DNA of 17,127 nt from Funneliformis mosseae. Lineage: Eukaryota > Glomeromycota > Glomeromycetes > Glomerales > Glomeraceae. Below, one piece after another: positions 8,527 through 17,127 of the stretch (the first letter of the stretch is position 1; every line of letters starts with the position of its first letter). The notes below the pieces were generated by a model that had not been told where the DNA came from, ran no database searches, and saw only the letters and a program-made list of their open reading frames with translations. Both the position numbers and the translations under genes were made by a program. The DNA is taken from assembly GCA_910592005.1 (NCBI GenBank), contig CAJVPP010001936.1:1-17127 (forward strand), read 5' to 3'.

Positions 8527-11500
8527 ATGTCTTCTCCAAATTGCCCCGAATTACTTGCTCATTGGTATTGTGTTACGTTACATATCATAAATTTTTTATT
8601 TGAACTGAATCCATTAAATTTAAACCCTTTTTTTATTATTTATTTTACAAATTAGGTTTCATGCGATTGATGTACCATTGAGAGATCCAAACAAAGACAA
8701 AAAATTTCAAACCGGCACGTCATCATCATCGATTAACACTACTACATCATCCTCCTCTTCGACCAACACTCTACATAATCTCTCATTATCCAATTCCAAC
8801 AAATCTTATACTTCTAAACAACCAACTATTTGGAAAGCTTTTTCCAAACGTGATTCTAACGCTCTCGAAGCTGTCTTCAAAGCTGGAAAACCTGGAGCGA
8901 AGGTTCCATGTAATGAAGATTATCTATTCGAAGTAGATATTGACAATCGCGAGATTAGCCCTGTATTTTGGCCAGGTGCTACATATGAAGTTGTACGTGC
9001 CACTTGGTTTTATCTAAGTGACGGAAAATTTCTTCCCTGTGATGAAAATTTGGCTGCTCAAATTGAAGATGGATACAGGTAAAATATTTAAATTTTTTAT
9101 TTTTATTATTATCATCTAATAAAAAATAATTCCCTTTAGGAAACATCAAGCGTGGATTCCACGACCTGAATTGGAGTCAACTGATCAAACTAATAATGGG
9201 TCCGAACAAATTCAAGAAAAAAGTTGGCCATTACTTGGAAAATATCTTTCTCAGTATGTGGTCTATACGAATCCTACAACTGCTTGGTTATTACAGTAAG
9301 GAGTTTTATTTTTTTTTTGTTTGTCACTTTTTGAGGAATTATTGAAGGAATTTATTAATTTTCCTTTTTATGTAATAATAGCGATGATATGACTGGAAAA
9401 CTAACAAAAACTTTTTTTGCCAAACTCACTAATGGAGTTCATCTGGGAGGAACTCGCCTTATCCGAGGTTATAATGAAACTAAAAGATTATTATCGAAAA
9501 AATCATCTGAGGATGAGGAGAAGAAATTTAAGGGTGAATTGGACAACCTTTCTTCCGCAGGCAGTGTTCCGAGAGAAGTTAAACTGGAAATAGTTGAAAG
9601 TGAAGATTATAATAATGACGAAGAAGAAGAGAGAGTCATTGATCATCTTATTTTGGTAATTCACGGGTAAGGAATAAAAGTAATAAATAATTTTTTATGA
9701 AATTTGCTTAATTCATATTAAATTATATAATTGTTACATCATTATAAATGATTTAGAATCGGTCAAAAGCTTAGCGAGAAAATGGAATCTATTAATTTTG
9801 TACATGGTATGATGTAAATTTATATTATCCTGATTTTTCTAGTATTTCTTATTTCAATAACTAAAAAAATATAATTCGCTAAAGACGTCAACATGTTAAG
9901 GAAAACTATTAAAACCACATACTCTACAACACTTGGTCCTGAAACTGCTTATAAAAACATTTCTAAAAATAAATCAGAATTTAACTCAGATCGCCGCAAT
10001 TCTGGTAATTCTGAGAAAAGCAATCATAAATTCGGAAATGGTGTACAAGTTTTGCCTATTCAATGGAGGCAAGAAATAAAGTTTGGAATGGCGTCTGAAG
10101 ATGAGAACGTTCAAAGAGATTTAGGCATGCCTAATGCTGAAGAAGGTCAAACTACTTTGGAAGAAATTACTTTGGAGGGTGTACCAACATTAAGAATGTT
10201 GATTTCTGACGTTTTAATGGATGGTAAAATGAATCCTTTTATGATCAAAGATTTCACTTGAAGGGTGAACTAAAATGACCATATATTTTTATTTTATTTA
10301 TTTTTTTTTTTATCTAGTTTTATTATACATGACACCAAAATATAGAGAATTGATGATTAATACAGTAACAAAAGAAGCAAACAGAGTTTACAATTTATTT
10401 ATTGAAAGGAATCCTAAATTTGTTGAAAATGGAGGAAGGGTTTCAATATATGGACATTCACTAGGTTCCGTGTTGGCATTTGATGTATTATGTCATCAAC
10501 CTCCGCTTTTCCCTTCAACACCATCTGGTATTTTTGAGGGAAGGGGGTCAACTGAATTAGATTCTATTCATCAGCATACTGTAAAATTGGATTTTGAAGT
10601 TACAAATTTTTTTGCAGCTGGATCACCAATAGGATTATTTTTGTTATTAAAAGGTCTTAAGATAGCTTCAAGAAAAGAACGTTCTTCGGAAAGATTCAGT
10701 CAAGCATTAGCAGGGGTAGCTCTAGAAATGGGAATTGATATGACTTTACCTTTAGGTCAATCATCATCTGTTCCATTATGTTTTCCGGCTGTTAAAAATT
10801 TATACAACATATTTCATAATGCAGGTATGTAAATATTTAGATTTTTCAAGAAAATGATTTATTCGCTAACTTTATTGTTTTTATATTTAGATCCAATTGC
10901 TTATAGATTAGGTAAGTGTACGAATTATTGATTAGAATTGTTTCAGCACATTAATTCATTATATTTCAAAATATTTTTCATAGAGCCACTTATCGCTAGA
11001 CATTATGGTAGAGATATGAAACCTGCTCTTATTCCATACCATAAAGGGGGATTAAAAGGAATGCATATTGGTATTCAAGAATTTGGGAATGAAATTGCAA
11101 ACAAAGCCACAAATATCTTTTCATCAGTTAAAACGTCTTTAATGTTTACAAAAGGATTACAATCAATGTTACCACAAAATAGTGTTAGTAGTATTAATGT
11201 AACACATAAAAAATCAGTTTCAGTATGTGGAGATGAAGGTGGATCAGCTTTAACAAATTATCCTCCAACTAATTATTCTTCAAATGATGAACCAAAGAAA
11301 TCAGAGGACGATGATCCTCATGGATCATATAAAATTAAAGATTTAAATTCATCTGGAAGAGTTGATTGGGTTTTACAGGTATAGTATTAAATATCTTTAA
11401 CATTTATTATCTCTAACTTATTTTGTTAACAATTTCAATTTCAAATTTCAATCTTAATTTTTGCATTATAGGAAGGAATATTGGATGTTAGTTATATTAA

Positions 11501-11597
11501 TGCTATTACAGTGCATTTGAGTTATTGGTCTGATCGTGATGCTGTAAACTTTATTATGAAGGAAATTTATAGAGAGAAATATGAGGAATCAGGTTAA
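8527..11597 (+). CDS. DDHD-domain intracellular phospholipase A1 (DDL1/DDHD1/DDHD2 family), ten exons
   Basis: Exons: 8527-8564, 8656-9078, 9140-9295, 9382-9666, 9757-9806, 9885-10223, 10318-10824, 10891-10911, 10984-11378, 11472-11597. They sum to 2340 nt, giving 779 residues plus TAA. All nine introns are GT-AG, 61-94 nt. The family hydrolyses the sn-1 ester of glycerophospholipids such as phosphatidic acid and acts at mitochondria or the early secretory pathway in yeast and animals. Visible in order: HWFHAIDVP near the N-terminus (residues 12-20), a Ser/Thr-rich linker (about 34-50), a WWE-like segment with VRATWFY (126-132), HGIG (300-303), VQVLPIQWRQ (371-380), the nucleophile motif GHSLG with Ser478, and a DDHD domain (about 528-770) with D600, D734, H753 and D759/D761. 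An acidic, low-complexity insert (about 684-730) lies inside the DDHD domain. Length fits the family (about 700-900). The ATG is preceded by an in-frame TAG at 8518-8520; an upstream coding exon is possible only if that AG is a splice site. Family call is sure; substrate and location are inferred. Confidence 0.95.
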
Positions 11598-11687
11598 AAT
11601 AAAATTTCTATATAAAAAAAATTATTTAATTATTTGTTAGATTTTTTGATGTATTTGTTTCTACACTACAAGTTCCCGCTCTTAAAT

Positions 11688-11693
11688 AATAAA
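11688..11693 (+). terminator. Candidate polyadenylation signal AATAAA
   Basis: AATAAA occurs 91 nt after the stop codon of the DDHD gene. In such AT-rich DNA the hexamer is common, so this is only the first plausible site. Confidence 0.35.
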
Positions 11694-11924
11694 TTCTTAA
11701 CCTAAATAATGAATATAAAATGAAAGGATAAAAATGATAAGAAAAAAAAAATAAAAAAAATGAATAAAAGAATATTTGCGCAGCTACAACCATATAATCG
11801 CGCAGATGAATATGTGAGATAATGAATGTATATTTGTTATCGTTAATGGCAAATTACAAGGCATTACTTTTTTATAAAATAATCTTTGTCATTTTGACTT
11901 GAAATTTAAATTAAAATTAAAATA

Positions 11925-11955
11925 GAGGCCATTTGAGGCCATTTCAAGGTCATTT
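11925..11955. repeat. 10 bp tandem repeat GAGGCCATTT
   Basis: GAGGCCATTT at 11925-11934 and 11935-11944 is followed by the variant CAAGGTCATTT at 11945-11955. Short but GC-rich against the background. Confidence 0.6.
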
Positions 11956-12504
11956 GTCATCACTAGGTCGGCCAAGGGGCCTTAACTGACCAGTTGAACG
12001 ATCATTGACAGTAATAGTAAATATAAAATAATGCAATTATCGCAACATTTTCGGCTTATTTGAAAGTTTTAACAATTCTAGCATGGCATGTTTACATAAA
12101 GTAACGTTTTGATTTACTTATTCCTTAAGTCATTAAAAGATGGTTGTTCATCAAAATCAGCGGTCAACTATTCAACTCAAATCCGTTTATCTGAAAATAA
12201 AAATTTGTGAGATTACCTGCTGCTATAAGCTAACATTCTAAAAAAATATATTTTTTACAAAAAAAAATAAATAAATAATTTTTAGCTGCTACTAATTATT
12301 ACATGTTTTGAATTATGATGCATTTTAAAATAAATTAACACCATTTTTTAATAAATTTTCCATCTAAATTTTTATATAAATTGTAATAAACATATTTGTC
12401 TTTATGACACTTAAGAACATTTAACATTTGATAATATTTTCACCGCGTGAAAAAAGAAAAATACCGTAATTGCATTACTCTCGATATAAAATTTCGATCT
12501 CTAG

Positions 12505-12688
12505 TATAGATGAGGGACGAAACCTCTTAATAACAGTCTAAACTCAGACGAAACAATATTAAAATCATAATAAAGGATACGACAAAACCCTTTTGATATG
12601 ACGAAAGCTGAAACTTTCGAAACTATATCAAAAACATAGAAAAGGATATGACGAAATTATTCTGAGGAGGTTTCGGCAGGCATCTATA
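12505..12688. mobile_element. hAT-like MITE, 184 bp, with 8 bp target-site duplication
   Basis: Terminal inverted repeats of 22 nt (12505-12526 and 12667-12688) start TATAGATG and contain CGAAACCTC; 18 of 22 positions match. The octamer ATCTCTAG lies immediately outside both ends (12497-12504 and 12689-12696), a textbook 8 bp target-site duplication. Internal ACGAAA/ACGACA words recur near 12516, 12550, 12579, 12602 and 12652. No transposase is encoded, so movement would depend on an enzyme elsewhere. Eight-bp duplications are typical of the hAT superfamily, though P-type elements also make them, and the TIR start is not a classical hAT consensus. Confidence 0.75.
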
Positions 12689-12696
12689 ATCTCTAG

Positions 12697-12936
12697 TTGT
12701 TTTGCAAAATGTTTCTCGCTCACCATTTGACGCTTATATTTACTTGGCATTATGCTAGTATTTGTTTTAAGTTCCGAATGTGTTAAATTGCAATTTGATT
12801 TTATGAGAATTGTCAAATTGCAGATTTCTTAAATGCTTTCAATCTCAAAAAGAAACTTAAGCCAGAATACTAGAGCCGTAAAATGTTCCCTTTTGATTGA
12901 ATAAATAAAAAATTGGAATCCAACACAAGTTGTTAG
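12697..12936. other. Intergenic sequence, no gene seen
   Basis: Ordinary AT-rich sequence flanking the MITE. A minus-strand frame covering 12628-12816 starts here but runs into the MITE, so I treat it as chance. Confidence 0.4.
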
Positions 12937-13161
12937 TTATTTGAGTCTCAAAAAGACAAGTTATATGTTGATAATAATTATATTAGTTTCATTAAGAAAG
13001 CTAATGCCTCCAGTTTCAAACTTCTTACTTATAGCAGAAGAAAAGCTCAAAAGTATTTACTAGGGCATTCACTGATAATGTTCACGTCTTTGTTTACCAC
13101 TCAAATATTTGGATTTAAGGAAAGTATGCTGTTGACGAACGTGAGCGATTGTGTTCTTTGA
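12937..13161 (+). other. Unassigned 74-codon open stretch without a start codon
   Basis: After a TAG at 12934-12936 the plus strand stays open for 74 codons to TGA 13159-13161. It reads LFESQKDKLYVDNN at its start, then a basic patch SRRKAQKY. Amino-acid composition is mixed, unlike the Lys/Asn/Ile-only translation of the surrounding desert. There is no early ATG, and after the stop the frame continues with short open pieces. It may be a decayed gene or transposon fragment, or an unrecognised internal exon. No family recognised. Confidence 0.2.
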
Positions 13162-13428
13162 TTATACAGAAATTCATATTACTTTGACCAACTTCATATT
13201 GATTACGGCTAATTTCTTAAATAGTTAAGTGTAAACATAAATTAGATAGTGCTCCTGTCATTGTCAGCTCATGCTTATCATCAAACAATTCTGGAAACAA
13301 ATTCGCAAACAAGATTAAAAAAGTCAGCATGTTTAACTGAAACTTTAAAAATTAACTTTTAAGATCTATAAGTAAACTAATCTTCTGTAAGAATCCTGGA
13401 ATGTTGGTGATAACAATTATAAACCTAT
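13162..13428. other. Intergenic sequence, no gene seen
   Basis: Moderate AT content with only short frames; nothing interpretable apart from its similarity in texture to the open stretch before it. Confidence 0.4.
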
Positions 13429-13429
13429 G

Positions 13430-13500
13430 GGCGCTTTGCAGTAGAAAGGAAGGAAACTACTAAAAAAATTTTTTTATTTGGTAGTTTACTGCAAAATGCC
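13430..13500. repeat. 71 bp inverted repeat with A7T7 centre
   Basis: TTTGCAGTA (13435-13443) pairs with TACTGCAAA (13487-13495), and AAACTAC (13454-13460) pairs with GTAGTTT (13481-13487). A7T7 sits at 13462-13475, and GGC/GCC close the outer end. The left arm has a 10 nt purine-rich insertion, GAAAGGAAGG, absent from the right. It looks like a fold-back or MITE remnant; no convincing flanking duplication. Confidence 0.5.
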
Positions 13501-15420
13501 TTTATATAACTTTATTAAAATTTTTATTAGCTGAATAAAATCATGTGACTTTTAATAAAAATTGATAATCAGGAATTAGCATAGTATTTATTGTGAATTA
13601 TTATTCTGGACGAATTGTAATATTGTCTAACATTTATTTTATAATAATTGTATTATCGAGACTTATTTGCAGAATGCAGTTTACATTAAAATAAAATAAT
13701 ACTAATATACTTAATTATAATAGCATCAGAAAATTATGAAATACCTCATTAATTTTCTTTCAAAATTTGTTTATCTTTGATAATTATTCTTAACCCACTT
13801 CTTTACCATCTTCAAGCTTGACTGCTTATTAAAAAACAATTACAATGTATCATAACAAATCCAATTTCACTAACTAAATAAATTTAATATACTAAACCAA
13901 TTAATTATATTTTAGTCTTTAATTTTATATTTGTATATTTTAGCTAAAAGTAACCTATCTCTCTATTTATGAATCTGATGAATATTTGTAATAAAATTTC
14001 TTTTTAATACTTAAGATATTTGAGAATCTTGAAAAAATTATCATATGTAGAGATTGCTATAATTAATCAGATATTAATAATTTTCATTTTTATATTCACA
14101 AATTTCAAAATCATGATTAATGCTACTTACAAATCATATTCTTTATAATTCAAATAAATAATATAAAAATTTGAAAAATATGAATTATATTTGCTATCAA
14201 TCTCTAACTTTTCTTTTAATAGATTGTAATCTTCTAAAATTTTTGAATTATTATCATTATATCATTATTATTATTATTATTTAAAATTCTAAATAATATA
14301 TTATATAAGAGTTTAATCTACTAAATAAGCTCTTTAAAAAAATAAAAAGACATATGTATCTTATTAAACAAATATTATATTTTTATACAAAATTGTAAAT
14401 TATATATATTAATTTCATTTATCTCTATTCTAATATAGTTTCTTTAATAATTAAGCTTAATAAATTCTTTTTTTTATTTGAGATAATATTACCTTTTACA
14501 TATTTCAAAGTATTATCAAAGATATATTATTATGCTCAAAATATAAAATAACATTTCTATATACTTTAAAATATTATCATAAAAAGTAATTTTTTCTATA
14601 TTATTATATTCTAAAATTTTTTTTTAGATATTCTAATATATAATTTTAAAACTAATATATATATACAAACAATTTTTTTTTATAATTTATTATTTTTTTG
14701 ATAGTAAAATATACAATAAAATAAAAATTCATTATATATATATTTTGATTTTATTAAAAATAAACTTTCTATTAATAATAAATAAAATTTATATAATTAA
14801 TAAATTAAATAAATAAAATTATCAATACAATTAATTACCTTTTAATAAAACTATAATAAGTGAAATTACAGCTTCTAGAATAATCTTTAGACTTATAAAA
14901 ATATTGACAAGTATTATAGTTTTTACTTTTATTCATAATATAAATTTAAAAGATAAAATTTTTTGAGTTTTTTTTAATTAAAAAAAATTAAAAATTCAAT
15001 TTTTTTATATTTGTCAAATTATACTTTTTATTAATTAAACTTTTTATAAATTATCAAATAATTTTATTATAAAATAATAAATTATTTAAATGATTTATTA
15101 AATTTTTTATATAAGCTATTAATTAGACTATTAAATAATTAATAAATTATCTATAAATATATAACTATTAATTAAAGTATTGATATTAAAAAAACTATTG
15201 ATTTTAAAACTAATTAAAATAATTTATTAAATTTTTATTAATTATTTGATCAAATTTATTAATATAAATTCATATATTAGAATAGAGAAATAGTAAATCA
15301 TTATGTAGTCTAAAGTAAATAATTATAAAATATATTAGCATAGATAAAATAAAAATATTGCAAATTACCAAATTAGGTAAATTTGTTTTGATTCTAATAT
15401 TATATAGGCTATAATAAAAA
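13501..15420. other. AT-rich intergenic desert
   Basis: Nearly pure A/T over about 1.9 kb with stops in all frames. It contains only simple repeats such as (ATT)n at 14264-14281 and TA runs near 14655 and 14735. No gene seen. Confidence 0.6.
14264..14281. repeat. (ATT)n microsatellite
   Basis: Six uninterrupted ATT units. Confidence 0.85.
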
Positions 15421-15550
15421 ATTGCAGGCTATAATTTATAATACAAAGTTAAAGTTATAAAAGTATTGCAGATTACAATTTATAATACAAATATAAAACT
15501 GTAGATTACAATTTTTAAACGTAATAAAATTATAAGCTACAGTTTATGAA
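15421..15550. repeat. Degenerate short tandem repeats (TTGCAGATTACAATTTATAA type)
   Basis: A phrase close to TTGCAGATTACAATTTATAA, often followed by TACAAA, begins near 15422, 15465, 15499 (as CTGTAGATTACAATTT) and 15533 (as AAGCTACAGTTTAT). Spacing is 33-43 bp. Noncoding, old tandem duplication. Confidence 0.4.
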
Positions 15551-16719
15551 GATATAGCTAAGGTTATTTATATATTTAACTAGTTCTTAGATATTATTTT
15601 ATGTATCATTTATGTAATTTAATTTGAATAAAAATACTATTTATTTAATAAATAATATTTGATCAATAAAATACACAGTATTTATAATTATTTAACATCT
15701 AATTAAATTATTATTGTATTTGTTAATTATTTTCTAAGTTTTAAAGTGATTATCAGAAAACAATGATTTATTTTTACTCATAAAATCTATAATATCAAAA
15801 AGTGATGACTTATTTTACTTATAAAATCTATAATCTATAAAAATTAATAATTAATAATGAGATTAATAAAATATAAAAATACTTAATAATTAATTTACTT
15901 TGCATTAACTTTTCATTTGAAAGTAAATTAAAAAGAATAATTAAACTACTAATCTGAAATACTTAGAAATTAAAATAGTAAAAAGAAAAAATACTTAAAG
16001 AATATATAGTATAATTTAAGTATGAACATAAAAAAAAGTATTAAAAGAAAACTAAAAAAAAAATAAATAAAGTAAAAATATGTATTTTATAAAGGTCAGA
16101 AAATAAAAAATTCCAATAAAGTAATAAAATCTATTGATAAATATGAGAAGAAACTTGTTTATAAATTAAAGTATAAGTATACAATATATAATAGTAAATA
16201 AATTTAACCTATTAAAAAGCATTAGAGTAGAATTAATTTTTTATAAATAACTCTACTATACATATTCTAAACAACTGAAAAGAAAATAATTTTTAAATAC
16301 TGTTAATATGTAATTCTTGCAAACTACGACTGTTAGACAGGGTGTTTGAGCGATTTATTCTTTTTAATTGAGTAGTAATCTTTTAACAGTTTACAAGTTT
16401 TAACGCAGATGATTTGTCAAAGTCTTTATATTATCACAACAAGTTACGATTTAACAGATTACTAGTAGTGCATATTTGTAAATATTGTATTTATTCATGA
16501 GTAAAATAATGATAAAGAAGAAGAAAAGTAAAAGAAAATAAAAAAGAAAAATAAGAAAGAAAAGAAATGAAATACTAAAACTAAAAGGTGATGCGGTAGG
16601 CCAGTTGTCTCTAAAACTACTAAAACTATCTTGCTAAATTCCTATCTGTTTCCCTTTTACATTAACTAAAAAAACTACTTATTTATATAAAATAAAATAC
16701 ATAGAAAAATATAATTAAC
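15551..16719. other. AT-rich intergenic region
   Basis: Mostly A/T sequence without a gene. It includes a two-copy direct repeat (15763-15842), a purine-rich A/G tract around 16515-16570, and somewhat more GC near 16320-16460 and 16590-16660, where I see no sustained open frame. Confidence 0.5.
15763..15842. repeat. Two-copy direct repeat of about 40 bp
   Basis: Two copies, starting near 15763 and 15803, share TGAT, then TTATTTTTACT-like sequence, then ATAAAATCTATAAT. Confidence 0.5.
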
Positions 16720-16860
16720 ATGTCTAATATATCAACTATATCTAATATATCGACTATATTAACTATGTCAACTATGTCAAATATATCAAATATATCAAAA
16801 ATGTCTGACATATCATATATGTTAATTATATTAAATTGGTTGATTTTCTGCGCTACATAA
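16720..16860 (+). repeat. Twelve-copy 9 bp repeat that forms a 46-codon open frame
   Basis: From 16723 to 16830 there are twelve exactly phased 9 bp units of the form TCNAMTATR (for example TCTAATATA, TCAACTATG). An ATG at 16720 opens the frame through all of them, giving Ser-x-Ile/Met triplets, and then reads LNWLIFCAT to TAA at 16858-16860. No indels occur in the array, so the frame is preserved. The likeliest explanation is a minisatellite whose period is a multiple of three; a tiny peptide gene is possible but unsupported. Confidence 0.7.
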
Positions 16861-17029
16861 GCTGCGTCACATTTATCTGTTCACAATACAATACATGTTC
16901 TAATAAAATGTAATAATATTAATAAAATCATTTAAATATATTTAGATTATGAATAGTTTAATAGAAAAAATATTTATTATATATATAGTGTCAACAGAGC
17001 AATTAACTAGTCATAATGAAGTCACGTGG
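16861..17029. promoter_or_regulatory. Possible promoter of the right-edge gene
   Basis: GC rises toward the right edge. A TATATATATA-like stretch lies at about 16978-16987, some 45 nt before the candidate start. CACGTG (17023-17028), the core recognised by bHLH factors such as Pho4/Cbf1 in fungi, is immediately followed by TGACG (17031-17035). An upstream ATG at 17016 gives only five codons before TGA. Functional assignment is inference. Confidence 0.25.
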
Positions 17030-17127
17030 ATGACGCAGTATGACGATCTCTTAATTCAGAATTCTGAAAATACTGAGAATTCTGCGAATTCTGGAAATAC
17101 AGAGGATCTGCGTAACTCTGAAGATCT
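17030..17127 (+). CDS. Partial gene start, Asn/Ser/Glu-rich 9-residue repeats
   Basis: An ATG at 17030 starts a frame that is open for 32 codons to the window edge. It begins MTQYDDLLIQ and then enters repeats NSENTENSA (17060-17086), NSGNTEDLR (17087-17113) and NSEDL (partial). The period is exactly 27 bp, so the frame is kept, and differences between copies change few residue classes. GC is well above the desert to the left. This fits the first exon of a low-complexity, hydrophilic, probably disordered protein. The start context (T at -3) is weak, and the true start could lie elsewhere. Product unknown. Confidence 0.4.
   Translation, partial: MTQYDDLLIQNSENTENSANSGNTEDLRNSED

Larger units (their letters stand above)
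11598..12496. other. Downstream region of the DDHD gene
   Basis: AT-rich 3' untranslated and intergenic sequence with no coding stretch. It includes a candidate poly(A) signal at 11688-11693 and a three-fold 10 bp repeat at 11925-11955, followed by a GC-richer bit with GGTC/GACC and GGCC words near 11967-11992 that may form a small hairpin. Confidence 0.5.

Noticed and set aside
10275..10317. ATG at 10275 as the start of a separate protein containing the GHSLG motif
   Set aside because: These bases are inside intron 6; the splice 10223|10318 restores the conserved ISDVLMDVLLYMTP sequence, so there is one gene, not several.
11925..11992. GC-rich bit with GGTC/GACC and GGCC words considered as a tRNA or structured RNA
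   Set aside because: No cloverleaf arms and no GTTCRA-type T-loop could be laid out; no tRNA or rRNA was found anywhere in the window.
12628..12816. Minus-strand 62-codon frame
   Set aside because: It overlaps the right end of the MITE and has no protein-like features.

Overview
The window looks like nuclear DNA of an AT-rich, intron-rich filamentous fungus. The closest fit I can infer is an arbuscular-mycorrhizal fungus of the Rhizophagus (Glomeromycotina) type. The evidence is very low GC outside genes, many short GT-AG introns (61-94 nt), decayed mobile-element debris, a fungal-type DDHD phospholipase and a weak Crinkler-like remnant. The species is inferred, not proven. Nothing bacterial or viral was recognised.

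Only one gene is complete and convincing: a ten-exon plus-strand gene at 8527-11597. It encodes a 779-residue intracellular DDHD-family phospholipase A1 with the lipase GHSLG motif, an HGIG motif and the D, D, H and D positions of the DDHD domain. All nine introns are GT-AG and the reading frame closes exactly. Exon 8 is only 21 nt long.

Layout. 1-70: GC-shifted edge that may be an exon of a neighbouring gene. 71-4520: AT-rich desert with a degenerate tandem array of about 100 bp units (2745-3125) and a 148 bp MITE-like element (3297-3444). 4526-5202: broken plus-strand coding remnant resembling the C-terminal part of Crinkler-type proteins. 5320-5355: a T26A10 tract. 5803-5965: a 163 bp near-palindrome. 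5947-6310: a frameshifted minus-strand reading frame (coiled coil plus C-terminal membrane segment). 6396-6796: a CpG-rich array of TTCGGCGAA-type units at a 14-16 bp spacing, with a 46 nt inverted copy. 6841-7300: a GC-richer stretch with three 31 bp repeats. 7301-8526: upstream region of the phospholipase gene. 11598-12496: its downstream region. 12497-12696: a clear MITE with an 8 bp target-site duplication. 12697-16700: mostly AT desert with hairpins and small repeats. 16720-16860: a 9 bp repeat that forms a small open frame. 17030-17127: a likely first coding exon of a gene running off the right edge, built on 27 bp (9-residue) repeats.

There is no operon or multi-gene system here. The window is one housekeeping-type lipid-metabolism gene embedded in transposon debris. 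The most interesting material is the non-autonomous elements, the phased CGGCGAA array and the decayed coding remnants.
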